Below, piece by piece: positions 33,817 to 41,079 of a stretch of 59,759 nucleotides of DNA. The notes below the pieces were generated by a model. That model saw nothing but the letters and a program-made list of their open reading frames with translations. It was not told the origin of the DNA and made no database searches. This DNA is from Planctomycetaceae bacterium. GTDB lineage: Bacteria > Planctomycetota > Phycisphaerae > SM23-33. Position 1 is the first letter of the stretch. Each line of letters opens with the position of its first letter. Both the position numbers and the translations under genes were made by a program. The DNA is taken from NCBI GenBank assembly GCA_021371965.1, contig JAJFVE010000006.1:1-59759 (forward strand), in the 5' to 3' direction.

Positions 33817-34073
33817 TATCAAGATTGTATCCAAATGATGCTTGATTCCAGCCCGTCAGCCCCGCAAAATGGCCCCTGTTGCTCGAAAAACAAGGTTTCC
33901 TGATACGGTAACATAGCTTCCAAGCTGGTCACGGCGGTCCGATTCCGCCCACCCGCTGTTATGCGTAACAGACGCAACAGCAAGGACTTGCGGCATGGAA
34001 GTGGGTACAAGGTCTGCGCTGTCGTAGTCCTGTATCAGGAATGTATCAGGTTTTGATACAGGATTGTATCAAG
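33815..34073. repeat. GTATCA-type repeats around attP and the integrase start
   Basis: Short related sites: CGTATCAAGA (33815), TGTATCCAAA (33826), CCTGATACGG (33899), CCTGTATCAGGA (34029), ATGTATCAGG (34041), TTGATACAGG (34053), TTGTATCAAG (34064), in both orientations. They flank the tRNA-like core and crowd the integrase start, as expected for arm-type integrase sites or an integrase autoregulatory operator. Confidence 0.55.
33917..33957 (+). other. attP: attP core: 3' half of tRNA-Gly(TCC)
   Basis: Reads from the anticodon loop CTTCCAA through the 3' anticodon stem (GCTGG), variable region, T-stem GGCGG/CCGCC and acceptor strand CACCCGC plus T. No 5' half (GCGGGTG...) is present upstream, so this is not a tRNA gene. 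The T-loop reads TCCGATT rather than TTCGATT. A truncated tRNA beginning at the anticodon loop, 117 bases before a tyrosine integrase, is the normal look of attP. Confidence 0.75.
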
Positions 34074-35054
34074 ATGGCCAACATCAGGTACTTGAAGGAT
34101 CGTTCCCGTTGGTGGGTCAGATGGCGTGCCACGAACCGTAAAACGCATAAGGTCTTCGCCGGTAGTCAGGTCTTCATGGAGAAGGCCAAGGCCGTGGCAC
34201 ATTGGGCCGAGATGGAAGCTCAAGAGAAGCTCTGGCGTGACGGCGTGGTGGAGACGATCGATTCCATCGCCGAAGTCGTGAAGGATTTCGCGGACCACTG
34301 CAAACAACATTCACAAAGGACGCAGGGGTTCTATCGAGCCGTCCTGGGGAGGTTCTCAGAAAGCCTCCCCAGGAACGTCCTTCGTATCCAACAACTGGAT
34401 ATGAAGCACATCCAAGAGTATTTGTACCGACTTCGGGACAGTGGAGACATCAACCGAACACTCAATGCCCACCTGACCGCCATCAAATCGTTCTGCCGTT
34501 ACTTCTCGGATCGCTACAACCTGCCCAATCCGGCGAGCAGGGTTCCCATGATGCGAGAGGACCCGCCCGACCACCGTTTCCTGGCGGCAGGGGAGTACGA
34601 GAAGCTGATCGCCGCGGCGAAAACCGATCTGTGGCGCGACCGCATCGTCTTCCTGGCCCACACCGGCTTGCGGGCGTCCGAGTTCTGCCAACTGATCCGA
34701 TCCGGAAGCCTCGACCCGCAGGCGAGCGCTGTCACGATAACCGGGAAAGGCAGAAGGCGCCGGACGATTCCGCTGAACCAGCATTGCCGGGAAATAGCAG
34801 GGCGGCCGTACATCTACAAGCCCGTGGGGCGCTGTCGCCTCTACATGGGCCTGGCCAAGATCGCCAAGCGCGCGAAGATCCCGCCGCTGGGCCCGCACGC
34901 TCTACGCCACTACTGCGCCACGCAGATGCTACTCAAGGGAGTTCCGATTGCGAAGGTGGCCGAGGTGCTGGGTCATTCCATCCGGGTCTGCGAGAACACC
35001 TACAAGCACTTCATCCCGCAAGACCTGCAAGGCACGACTGATGTGCTGGATTAG
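34074..35054 (+). CDS. int: tyrosine recombinase/phage integrase, 326 aa
   Basis: Site-specific recombinase for integration and excision. SAM-like core-binding region residues ~55-160 (DFADHCKQHSQRTQGFYRAV). Catalytic residues: Arg in HTGLRASEF, Lys in TGKGRRRR, His-x2-Arg in PHALRHYCATQ, His in LGHSIR, Tyr in NTYKHF. ATG 34074 fits the family start (MANIRYLKDRSRWWVRW). The GTATCA-like repeats end right at its start codon, hinting at autoregulation. Confidence 0.92.
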   Translation: MANIRYLKDRSRWWVRWRATNRKTHKVFAGSQVFMEKAKAVAHWAEMEAQEKLWRDGVVETIDSIAEVVKDFADHCKQHSQRTQGFYRAVLGRFSESLPRNVLRIQQLDMKHIQEYLYRLRDSGDINRTLNAHLTAIKSFCRYFSDRYNLPNPASRVPMMREDPPDHRFLAAGEYEKLIAAAKTDLWRDRIVFLAHTGLRASEFCQLIRSGSLDPQASAVTITGKGRRRRTIPLNQHCREIAGRPYIYKPVGRCRLYMGLAKIAKRAKIPPLGPHALRHYCATQMLLKGVPIAKVAEVLGHSIRVCENTYKHFIPQDLQGTTDVLD

Positions 35055-35089
35055 AGTACGTCGCTATTCAGTTGCGAAAGATCACGCTG

Positions 35090-35578
35090 CTACCTGACTC
35101 TAAGGTATATGCCGATTTCCTCTCGGAAGGCGTCTATTGTTGCCCGGGGTGCATTCATGGGCGGGCAAAGCATTCCGATGTAGTAAGACTCCCAATAGTA
35201 CAACAGAGACTTGGCGCACATGATCCACGATACAGCCTCGCACTTTCTCAAGTGCTCATGGCCCTGAAGGTTGCCGCACCGAGAACGCAGGTTTATGCTT
35301 TGGCCGACATACTTAACCTCGTGGCCGATCCACCCAAAGTAGATTCCCGGCCCCACCGGCATCCGGTCCTTAGCCTCTGTTACCCTCATCATTGGGGCGG
35401 GTATTCGCGGTCGCGGACCCATCCCAGAAAGCAACAGCCGCAGCTTTGCGGCGGAAGCAATCAAGGCGACCTTCATGGACGTGAGTGATTTGATCTCGCG
35501 CCTGAGAAGCTCTGCCTTATCTGTGGCCTCCTGGCTTGATAGTGAACCGAATTGCTGTAGGCGTTTTCTGTGAATCAT
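35090..35578 (-). CDS. GIY-YIG endonuclease, 162 aa
   Basis: N-terminal coiled coil (EATDKAELLRREIKSLTSMK) then a GIY-YIG domain: PVGPGIYFGWIG, VKYVGQSINLRSRC, WESYYIGMLCPPMNAP. Likely a homing-type nuclease. The leader directly ahead of its ATG forms a three-way junction (35594-35650). Its stop lies 35 bases from the integrase stop, so the two genes converge. Confidence 0.8.
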   Translation of the reverse strand: MIHRKRLQQFGSLSSQEATDKAELLRREIKSLTSMKVALIASAAKLRLLLSGMGPRPRIPAPMMRVTEAKDRMPVGPGIYFGWIGHEVKYVGQSINLRSRCGNLQGHEHLRKCEAVSWIMCAKSLLYYWESYYIGMLCPPMNAPRATIDAFREEIGIYLRVR

Positions 35579-35754
35579 TTTTCAACTCGCACCCGGGAAC
35601 GGCGAGCCTCCATGCTCGCACGGGTGGCACGTTCTTGCCGAGCGTTCCCGAGGTGCTATCGCAGCCATTGTTCACTTGTCCCTCCTACTCCCCGCCGGGC
35701 CTCCAAGCCCTGATCTGCCCTGCCGTGGGCGTGACGCGGAGAGTAGCGGAGGCT
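35579..35754 (-). promoter_or_regulatory. structured leader with three-way junction
   Basis: Closing stem CGGGAACG/CGTTCCCG (35594-35601/35643-35650) holds two hairpins: GCGAGC/GCTCGC (35602-35619) and GGCA/TGCC (35626-35639). The layout equals the tandem junctions near 32600. On the minus strand it ends ~15 bases before the GIY-YIG start, and no Shine-Dalgarno sequence is visible. Confidence 0.5.
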
Positions 35755-36177
35755 CTATTTCTCTATCCCGTGCTTCGTCTGCATGTGTCGATGCAGGTTC
35801 TCGAAATGCCGCTTGCAGTGCGGGCAGACGCCGTTATGGGTGCGATTCAAGATCCTCGTGGTCACGCCCCTCTGTGCCCGCAAGCTGGCCCTTGTCTGGT
35901 CGTGCCGGGCACGCTCGACGGCGAGCAGGTCATTCTTGGCCCTGATGATGGCCTCCAGCTTCTCTTTCTCCTTCTTCAGGCGGTCCGCCTCGCTCTCTGC
36001 GTAGTACCACTTGTGGCCCACCGGACAGAATACTTCATGCTTGTTGTCCTTGGCCATGCGGTGCAGGTCTGCGGGAATCGCGTGCCAGAGTCCGCACCAG
36101 CACTGGACAACGACCAGGGATGTCCCGGCAGTGGTTCCGAGCTCAGTACCCTCACGTAAAGTCTCGAATGTCAGCAT
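35755..36177 (-). CDS. zinc-finger protein with coiled coil, 140 aa
   Basis: N-terminal CWCGLWHAIP and VFCPVGHKWYY, central coiled coil (ESEADRLKKEKEKLEAIIRA), and C-terminal C2H2-type finger CPHCKRHFENLHRHMQTKH. Similar proteins occur in many phage genomes (recall). Start overlaps the preceding stop. Probably binds DNA. Confidence 0.7.
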   Translation of the reverse strand: MLTFETLREGTELGTTAGTSLVVVQCWCGLWHAIPADLHRMAKDNKHEVFCPVGHKWYYAESEADRLKKEKEKLEAIIRAKNDLLAVERARHDQTRASLRAQRGVTTRILNRTHNGVCPHCKRHFENLHRHMQTKHGIEK

Positions 36178-36572
36178 GTTGTGGCTCCTGCGGGAATCGG
36201 GGCGGTGGCTTCCTCAAGCTCTCGTTTGGCGTAGATCGCCCCATCACGCACCTCAGCGCGGTAGTAATGCCATCCCGTCTCAGGCAAAATGCCGAAATGG
36301 CGATAGGCAAGACCGGCACACAGACCATCTGCATTCCCAATTCGGCGAGATATGACGCGTGAGCCGGGAACACTTTCCTTGAACAACCGCAGAACCAATT
36401 CGTTCGCGTCCTTGTCCCATCCCACGAGAACGTGCGAGGCGGCGGCAACATCGGGATGTGTCGCTAACCTTTTCGTCATCGTCGTTCGGCCGTGAGAGTC
36501 GATTCGCAATCTCATCGCAACCGCTCGCCTTCCTGATCTGTGCAGTGGACAAGTAAAGAACTCAACTGCCAT
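36171..36572 (-). CDS. hypothetical protein, 133 aa
   Basis: ATG 36572 has GGAG at good distance; an internal ATG (36515) would remove 19 residues. Central region (ASHVLVGWDKDANELVLRLF) and WHYYRAEVRDGAIYA are beta-rich. No recognised domain. Lies behind the terminator-like element at 36601-36669, so it may be attenuated. Confidence 0.55.
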   Translation of the reverse strand: MAVEFFTCPLHRSGRRAVAMRLRIDSHGRTTMTKRLATHPDVAAASHVLVGWDKDANELVLRLFKESVPGSRVISRRIGNADGLCAGLAYRHFGILPETGWHYYRAEVRDGAIYAKRELEEATAPIPAGATTC

Positions 36573-36600
36573 AGGTCGTCTCCGTTACCCGATAAACAAG

Positions 36601-36669
36601 AGAGAGAAAAATAGGGACCAACCGCTATCGTTGGAAAAGCGGTGAAGTGGGACATTAGCCGTTGGTCCC
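36601..36669 (-). terminator. terminator/attenuator with nested hairpin
   Basis: Outer 9-bp stem GGGACCAAC/GTTGGTCCC (36614-36622/36661-36669) with an inner ACCGCT/AGCGGT alternative (36621-36643). On the minus strand it is followed by TATTTTTCTC. It precedes the 133-aa gene rather than ending one. Confidence 0.6.
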
Positions 36670-36874
36670 CGGTGATTGGTGCTGTCCTTAGCGTTCGTCC
36701 GATCCATCCGTGTATCCCACTCCAACCATGTCACTTCACGTCACGGATTCGCCAAATCCCGAAAATCTGCCACGTAGGTACTTGACAAGCTTTCCGGTTA
36801 TCTGTAACCTTGAATCTTGCGATGCAAGGATTTTGCTCGCGGGTCGTTCACCGCGACCCATATACAAGGAGGGC
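36670..36874. other. non-coding stretch
   Basis: No supported gene on either strand. A possible half-site of the CTTGT operator (ATATACAAGG) occurs at ~36859. Otherwise featureless except for the leader of the 133-aa gene. Confidence 0.3.
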
Positions 36875-36997
36875 TCAATCAGAACATTGTCGCTGGCTGA
36901 CTCTGCTGGTTGCAGCCGACAGAATCAACCGCCAAAGTGACACACCTCGCAGGCGAAATGCCTTAACCTTCCTGCCTTTGAGATACTCCGTTCGCAT
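36875..36997 (-). CDS. possible small basic protein, 40 aa
   Basis: ATG 36997 has AAGGG at six bases and lies just behind a good minus-strand promoter (TTGACA-17-TAGGGT). Product MRTEYLKGRKVKAFRLRGVS... is Arg/Lys-rich. Support comes from promoter and binding site only. Leftward partner of the divergent switch region. Confidence 0.35.
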   Translation of the reverse strand: MRTEYLKGRKVKAFRLRGVSLWRLILSAATSRVSQRQCSD

Positions 36998-37023
36998 GTG
37001 AAACCCTTCCAACGCTGACCGAT

Positions 37024-37152
37024 ACCCTATCCCTGCGCCCGTGGTCTGTCAACGAAAATCCACGAGTGTAGACGTTGATTTACATAAATTATCTTTTGAC
37101 GACATTGCCTAACGTAAATTGTGGTCTACAATGGTGTTAGAAGGAGGACCAG
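37024..37152. promoter_or_regulatory. divergent switch region with dyad operator
   Basis: Minus promoter: -35 TTGACA (37052-37047), 17-base spacer, -10 TAGGGT (37029-37024). Two 16-base half-sites in inverted orientation, GTAGACGTTGATTTAC (37068-37083) and GTAAATTGTGGTCTAC (37114-37129), share GTAGAC-N4-ATTTAC. GTGGTCT recurs at 37041 against the -35. The plus side ends in a strong AGGAGG for the 106-aa gene. Confidence 0.6.
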
Positions 37153-37473
37153 ATGCACAACGAACGTGAGATGGCAGCAGGTACAGACAAAAATTTTGAG
37201 ACCTTCTCGGCCCGAACCAGACCGGGGACGGACAAACTATTCAGCGGAACTATCCCGAAGGGGCACCAGAAGGGGCATGTCGTAGAGGTCATGGTGGACC
37301 TGTGGGTGAACTTGCCGGAGCGCGTCAGACTGGACCTGATTACCGGCGAGCAGAGGTCAGACCTGCCCTCGTTGATCCGCAGGATCGTACAGGAGGAACT
37401 CGCTGGCGAGCAATCTCCTGGCGAACGGCCGCCACAAGATCCCGCCAGAACAACGACGCCGAAGAGGAAGTGA
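37153..37473 (+). CDS. hypothetical regulator-like protein, 106 aa
   Basis: Excellent Shine-Dalgarno (GAAGGAGGACCAG). Disordered N-terminus, then VVEVMVDLWVNLPERVRLDL and LPSLIRRIVQEELAG, a strand-helix-helix pattern somewhat like RHH proteins. First gene of the rightward operon at the switch region, hence a candidate repressor or antirepressor (inference). Confidence 0.6.
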   Translation: MHNEREMAAGTDKNFETFSARTRPGTDKLFSGTIPKGHQKGHVVEVMVDLWVNLPERVRLDLITGEQRSDLPSLIRRIVQEELAGEQSPGERPPQDPARTTTPKRK

Positions 37474-37768
37474 TTTGCCCGCGATGCGTTTTTCGCTCGG
37501 GTTGTGATGCTAACATGCCAAAGTGCTCCCAACCGTATTCCGTGTTGCTGTCTCGATCCCCCCGGCCCCGCACAGCGACCGGTGGTGGCTGCGCGAATAT
37601 CGTAGACCATACCAGATAGTGTGTCCAGAGAATTCCGCGCAGGCAAAATCAATACGGGATGTGCTCCTGGGTGGTGTCATCATAAGAAAAGACGATTGCC
37701 GACAGGTCGTTGTTGATGTATCAACTGCGAAAGACCAAAGATTCCGATATCGGACGTGGAGGGGTAAT
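37474..37768. other. intergenic region
   Basis: About 295 bases without a convincing gene on either strand. A weak plus-strand promoter (TTGCCG-17-TGTATC, ~37697) could serve the lipoprotein gene. Nothing else seen. Confidence 0.3.
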
Positions 37769-37954
37769 ATGAGGAAATTACTGGTGATAGTGGGGTTTTT
37801 GGCGAGTGTGCTGGCCGGCTGCGAAGGCGGTCCCTACTACTACGATCGCAATAACCCCAACGCCGGCGTCGAGCACGAATTGAGGATGATGCGACTGGAG
37901 CAGGAGTTGTCCCGGCCTGTGCTGGACAATCCGCCGCGGGTCGTTGATTGGTGA
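37769..37954 (+). CDS. small lipoprotein, 61 aa
   Basis: GGAGGGG precedes ATG 37769. Signal peptide with lipobox (LLVIVGFLASVLAGC); the mature part is short and charged (GVEHELRMMRLEQELSR). A phage-encoded lipoprotein expressed with the switch operon may be a lysogenic-conversion or exclusion factor (inference). Confidence 0.65.
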   Translation: MRKLLVIVGFLASVLAGCEGGPYYYDRNNPNAGVEHELRMMRLEQELSRPVLDNPPRVVDW

Positions 37955-37957
37955 TCC

Positions 37958-38269
37958 ATGCCACAGAAAAGCAGGCTGGGAGTCGCCCGAACCTTCTACG
38001 TACCCGAGGACATAGCTGACGGGTTCAAGGCGTTCGTGGACGAGCTTATCTCGGAGAAGATCCGGTTCGCCATGATCTCCTACGCGGCATTGGTGCCGGA
38101 AGCCCGCGATCGGATTGACCGGGAAACCAGTGGTCTACCTTGGGAACAGGCTGTACGGGTTGCCCGCCGGATCATCGAGGAAGCGGCCCTGAATGAGTAC
38201 CGGGCGCGATATGTGAAGTCCCTGCCGGCCAAGAAGCAACTGGAACTGTTCGAGAAGGTCAAGAAGTGA
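37958..38269 (+). CDS. hypothetical protein, 103 aa
   Basis: Helical soluble protein (VPEDIADGFKAFVDELISEK, AVRVARRIIEEAALNEYRAR). Begins 4 bases after the lipoprotein stop, so cotranscribed. No recognised family. The last rightward gene; it meets the leftward operon ending at 38282. Confidence 0.6.
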   Translation: MPQKSRLGVARTFYVPEDIADGFKAFVDELISEKIRFAMISYAALVPEARDRIDRETSGLPWEQAVRVARRIIEEAALNEYRARYVKSLPAKKQLELFEKVKK

Positions 38270-38281
38270 GGGGGCTGGTGG

Positions 38282-38665
38282 TCAATCGGAGGAAGTGGGG
38301 GAGGGGGTAGGAATACGCACGCACGGTCTAATCTGTGCTTCTGTGATCCGCACCACCGCATCCATCAACTCTTGTTTCCAGCCGGGCTTTGAAATCGTAC
38401 GCACATACCGCCAGTATGGGGCTTTCAGTTCTCCTATGAACGCTGCGTGATCGTCTTGGTTGGACTTGGTGATGTTCTGCTCATATTCTTCGCGAGTGAC
38501 TGGCTCGGGATCACGGCACGGAGTGAAATGGGCTCGCTGTCTCTTATTGATGGGGTTGTAGCTGATAAATAGCTTTCCGTACTTATACTCCGGTTCACCA
38601 TAGGCGACCTTGAAAGCCTCAATGCACTTATCGAGAACACACGCGATCTGTTGGGTGTCCTTCAC
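38282..38665 (-). CDS. hypothetical protein, 127 aa
   Basis: GTG 38665 follows AAGGAAGGAG and overlaps the upstream stop; a longer reading upstream would lie inside the YopX-like gene. Contains helical KDTQQIACVLDKCIEAFKVA and a C-terminal KPGWKQELMDAVVRITEA. No domain recognised. Confidence 0.55.
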   Translation of the reverse strand: MKDTQQIACVLDKCIEAFKVAYGEPEYKYGKLFISYNPINKRQRAHFTPCRDPEPVTREEYEQNITKSNQDDHAAFIGELKAPYWRYVRTISKPGWKQELMDAVVRITEAQIRPCVRIPTPSPTSSD

Positions 38666-39045
38666 GTTTGCTCCTTCCTTTCCTGGGGCTGGTCTGCGAT
38701 GAGTTCGATGAGACACGCACCCGGCGTCGCGTAGTAAGGTCCATCAGATAGGTCGAGACGTATGCGTTGAAGAATAACTGCCACACCGTCACTGTAAGGT
38801 TCAGCGGATACATGACATTTCACGACATCCCCCTCGTACACCTCGTTGCCGTGGTGGTCCAGGCAGACGAACGGGTGGATGGAATCGTAAGCCCGCATGT
38901 CTATAGGACATTCCAGCCACCATCTATCCAGTGGATCATCAGGCTCACGGTATGTCTCATGCAAAAGACCAGTTGGTCCAGGGGTGATCCGTGCGTAGCC
39001 GACTGTCACACCGTCCCTCTTGAGCTTAAACTTCAATTCCGTCAT
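38662..39045 (-). CDS. YopX-like phage protein, 127 aa
   Basis: The C-terminal half (FVCLDHHGNEVYEGDVVKC) matches the 'D.nG.eIyEGDiV' turn of YopX-family phage proteins of unknown function. AAAGGAGCG precedes ATG 39045. Member of the 41948->38282 operon. Confidence 0.65.
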   Translation of the reverse strand: MTELKFKLKRDGVTVGYARITPGPTGLLHETYREPDDPLDRWWLECPIDMRAYDSIHPFVCLDHHGNEVYEGDVVKCHVSAEPYSDGVAVILQRIRLDLSDGPYYATPGACLIELIADQPQERKEQT

Positions 39046-39049
39046 CGCG

Positions 39050-39583
39050 TCACGCTCCTTTCAGGGATACCGCCACGCACCACGTCCACGGATTGCCCGC
39101 CCACGGCAGGCCGGGGTAGCGGCGGTTCCACTCAGCCACGATCCGTGCCAGGTTGCCACCGGCTTCGTCGTACTCGCGTAGCAGCCACGGAAATGCCCGC
39201 AGCCAGTCGTCTACGGTCATGCTGTGTGCTTGCTGGGCTTCGACGGAGCGGCAGAGAAGGCGGGCAATCACTGGCCGCTTGCGGAAGTGGTGACGCGGGT
39301 TGTAGGCCGCGCGGACCTGGATCTCGTCGCCGATGGCGTAGGGAGCATAATCCAACACCGACTGTTGGAATGCTTCTACGCTGCCGCTGCACAGACTGTA
39401 GCATCCAGGGGCAACCTCAATGCGATGCTGTCGCGTATCGTCCGGGTGTCTCCAGATCACAGCCTTTCCGTTGTGACCCAACCGAGGCTGGTGCTGGAAC
39501 GGCACCACGATCAGCGTTTGCGTTCCGTCGCGCAGGCTGAGGGCTTCGGGGTTAGAGTGGGTGAGGTAGGTCTTTGGATTCAC
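39050..39583 (-). CDS. ASCH/PUA-like phage protein, 177 aa
   Basis: GTG 39583 overlaps the upstream stop (GTGA). Reads PEALSLRDGTQTLIVVPFQ ... YAIGDEIQVRAAYNP ... CVAVSLKGA, a layout like phage ASCH-type proteins ('LR.GtKTqTRR...G..lwVRE'). ASCH folds may bind RNA or modified bases. Family call moderate. Confidence 0.55.
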   Translation of the reverse strand: MNPKTYLTHSNPEALSLRDGTQTLIVVPFQHQPRLGHNGKAVIWRHPDDTRQHRIEVAPGCYSLCSGSVEAFQQSVLDYAPYAIGDEIQVRAAYNPRHHFRKRPVIARLLCRSVEAQQAHSMTVDDWLRAFPWLLREYDEAGGNLARIVAEWNRRYPGLPWAGNPWTWCVAVSLKGA

Positions 39584-39843
39584 CACTTCACCTTGATCTT
39601 TCTGGCCTTGCCGTTCCGATATAAAGACATAGCCTCCTGTTGTGAACGTGCTCGCACCGTTCCCTCGACTGAGTAGGACATGAACCCGATCACGCGATGG
39701 CAGTAGATGCACCTGATTCCTATGCCGTGCCACGGGCTGGACGTTCTCGCATAGGTATCACTCGCGCAGTCGCAGTTCTGATGAATGATGTACCACGTCC
39801 GCAGCGGGAAGCCTGCGGCACCCACTACTGGTTTATGCCTCAC
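39580..39843 (-). CDS. small cysteine-containing protein, 87 aa
   Basis: GTGA-coupled at both ends. NCDCASDTYAR and IRCIYCHRVIGF look like two halves of a zinc finger. The basic tail is KARKIKVKW. Function unknown. Confidence 0.5.
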   Translation of the reverse strand: MRHKPVVGAAGFPLRTWYIIHQNCDCASDTYARTSSPWHGIGIRCIYCHRVIGFMSYSVEGTVRARSQQEAMSLYRNGKARKIKVKW

Positions 39844-40610
39844 GGGGCCTGCTCCTTTCCCGGCTCAGTCTTCCCACGCTTTGGCCCGGAATCCAGTTCC
39901 TCCCACGCGTCCATCTCCTTTCGAAAGCAGAGCGTGTGCATGATGGTCCCGTCCGGATAAAGCACCTTGGCCTCCGAAGGACCGAATGGCTTTGCACAGA
40001 AGACACACAACGCGGGGGCGACAGATCCCGGCTCGGCCGCAGGCTGGGGAGTCCTTCCACTAAATGGCCAGTGCCAAGCATTTCCATCAAAGTATTTATA
40101 TGGCTCTGCTGTATTTCGTAGATACTCCTCCAGCTTCCCCACCCGCGCCCGCAGCGTGGCGTTCTCGGCGTTGAGGGTGTTGATTCTATCCGTACTAAGG
40201 TTGACCGTAAGCGCATGTGCCTCAGCCGACAGCATCACCATTTTTGCGCGCTCCTCTATCGAACACCCTCCATCCCGCCCAAGTATGCCCCACAACCGTT
40301 CAATCTGTTGGTCTCGCTCGGCGACGAGGGCGGCAAGTTGCTCTGCAAGTCTCCTGGATAATGAGTCAGCGCAGATGTACCTGTCCCTGTATTCCGTGAC
40401 CTGCCGGTCCTTTTCGTCCAGCGCGTCTTCTCTCGCTTTGCACGTGTTGTGCATTTGCTCCAACTCGTGGCTCAGGCGGTCGCGGTCGGCGTTGGTGGCG
40501 GCAAGGGCAGTCTCCGTCTCGTCTGGTCTGCCTACGCACTTGTCCATAGGCACCTCGCTGTCTTGCGGTTCCATGTTGTCTGGCACTTCGATTATTCGTG
40601 GTTTGCTCAT
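39840..40610 (-). CDS. coiled-coil protein with EPYKYFDG motif and zinc site, 256 aa
   Basis: ATG 40610 has AAAGGAC upstream and overlaps the previous gene (ATGA). Residues ~40-180 are coiled coil (LSHELEQMHNTCKAREDALD). Then EPYKYFDGNAWHWPFSGRT, shared with the 106-aa protein at 25789, and a C-terminal CVFCAKPFG ... MHTLCF zinc-type site. The shared module suggests duplication between operons. Confidence 0.6.
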   Translation of the reverse strand: MSKPRIIEVPDNMEPQDSEVPMDKCVGRPDETETALAATNADRDRLSHELEQMHNTCKAREDALDEKDRQVTEYRDRYICADSLSRRLAEQLAALVAERDQQIERLWGILGRDGGCSIEERAKMVMLSAEAHALTVNLSTDRINTLNAENATLRARVGKLEEYLRNTAEPYKYFDGNAWHWPFSGRTPQPAAEPGSVAPALCVFCAKPFGPSEAKVLYPDGTIMHTLCFRKEMDAWEELDSGPKRGKTEPGKEQAP

Positions 40611-40813
40611 GTCGTCGTCCTTTCCAGCTTCCTCGGCTCCCCGTGCTCGCGCCAGTATTGCACGCACTCGTCGCAGTGCCAGCCGCCAGGATCGCCGTTG
40701 TCGTACTCGATCCCGTGCATGGTTTCTCCGCGTGCGAACGCCTTACCGCAGCCGTCACAGTGCTCATCGGCGATACCGCCCGTGGCGGTCATTTCTATGG
40801 CGATGTGAGCCAT
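40607..40813 (-). CDS. zinc-ribbon microprotein, 68 aa
   Basis: Contains HCDGCGKAFARGETMHG ... WHCDECVQYWREHG: two C-x2-C pairs of a zinc ribbon. ATG overlaps the upstream stop (TGATG). Function unknown. Confidence 0.6.
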   Translation of the reverse strand: MAHIAIEMTATGGIADEHCDGCGKAFARGETMHGIEYDNGDPGGWHCDECVQYWREHGEPRKLERTTT

Positions 40814-41079
40814 CACTGGTCCTTTCCGTATCTCACGAGCACTTCAAGAACTCGCTCGATCGCAGCGTCTTTGCACAGACCGCCAAGGTTCTCCTCCGGG
40901 CCAGCACCCGTGTCAGGCTTCCCCAGGGATCGCATGATCGCCAGCCGCGTGCCGCGTTTCAACGGCTTTCTCTTTCCGTGATAGACAGTCATCAGGTGGT
41001 CAACGATCCGTCTGGCGAGAGGCTGAAGTCTCTTTGTCCGCACTTCGTCCAGTTGTACTATCTGTGGCTTCTTCTTCAT
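40813..41079 (-). CDS. hypothetical protein, 88 aa
   Basis: Basic N-terminus (MKKKPQIVQLDEVRTKRLQP) and an acidic helical end (DAAIERVLEVLVRYGKDQ). TAATG overlap with the upstream gene. No family recognised. Confidence 0.5.
   Translation of the reverse strand: MKKKPQIVQLDEVRTKRLQPLARRIVDHLMTVYHGKRKPLKRGTRLAIMRSLGKPDTGAGPEENLGGLCKDAAIERVLEVLVRYGKDQ

Noticed and set aside
32400..33830. Group I intron carrying the HNH gene
   Set aside because: A GCGGGAAACC string near 32410 (minus) resembles a group I core piece, but the other core elements and exon halves of an interrupted gene were not found.
33860..33957. Complete tRNA-Gly gene
   Set aside because: The T-arm and 3' acceptor are present but no matching 5' acceptor or D-arm exists upstream, and the 5' anticodon stem does not pair.
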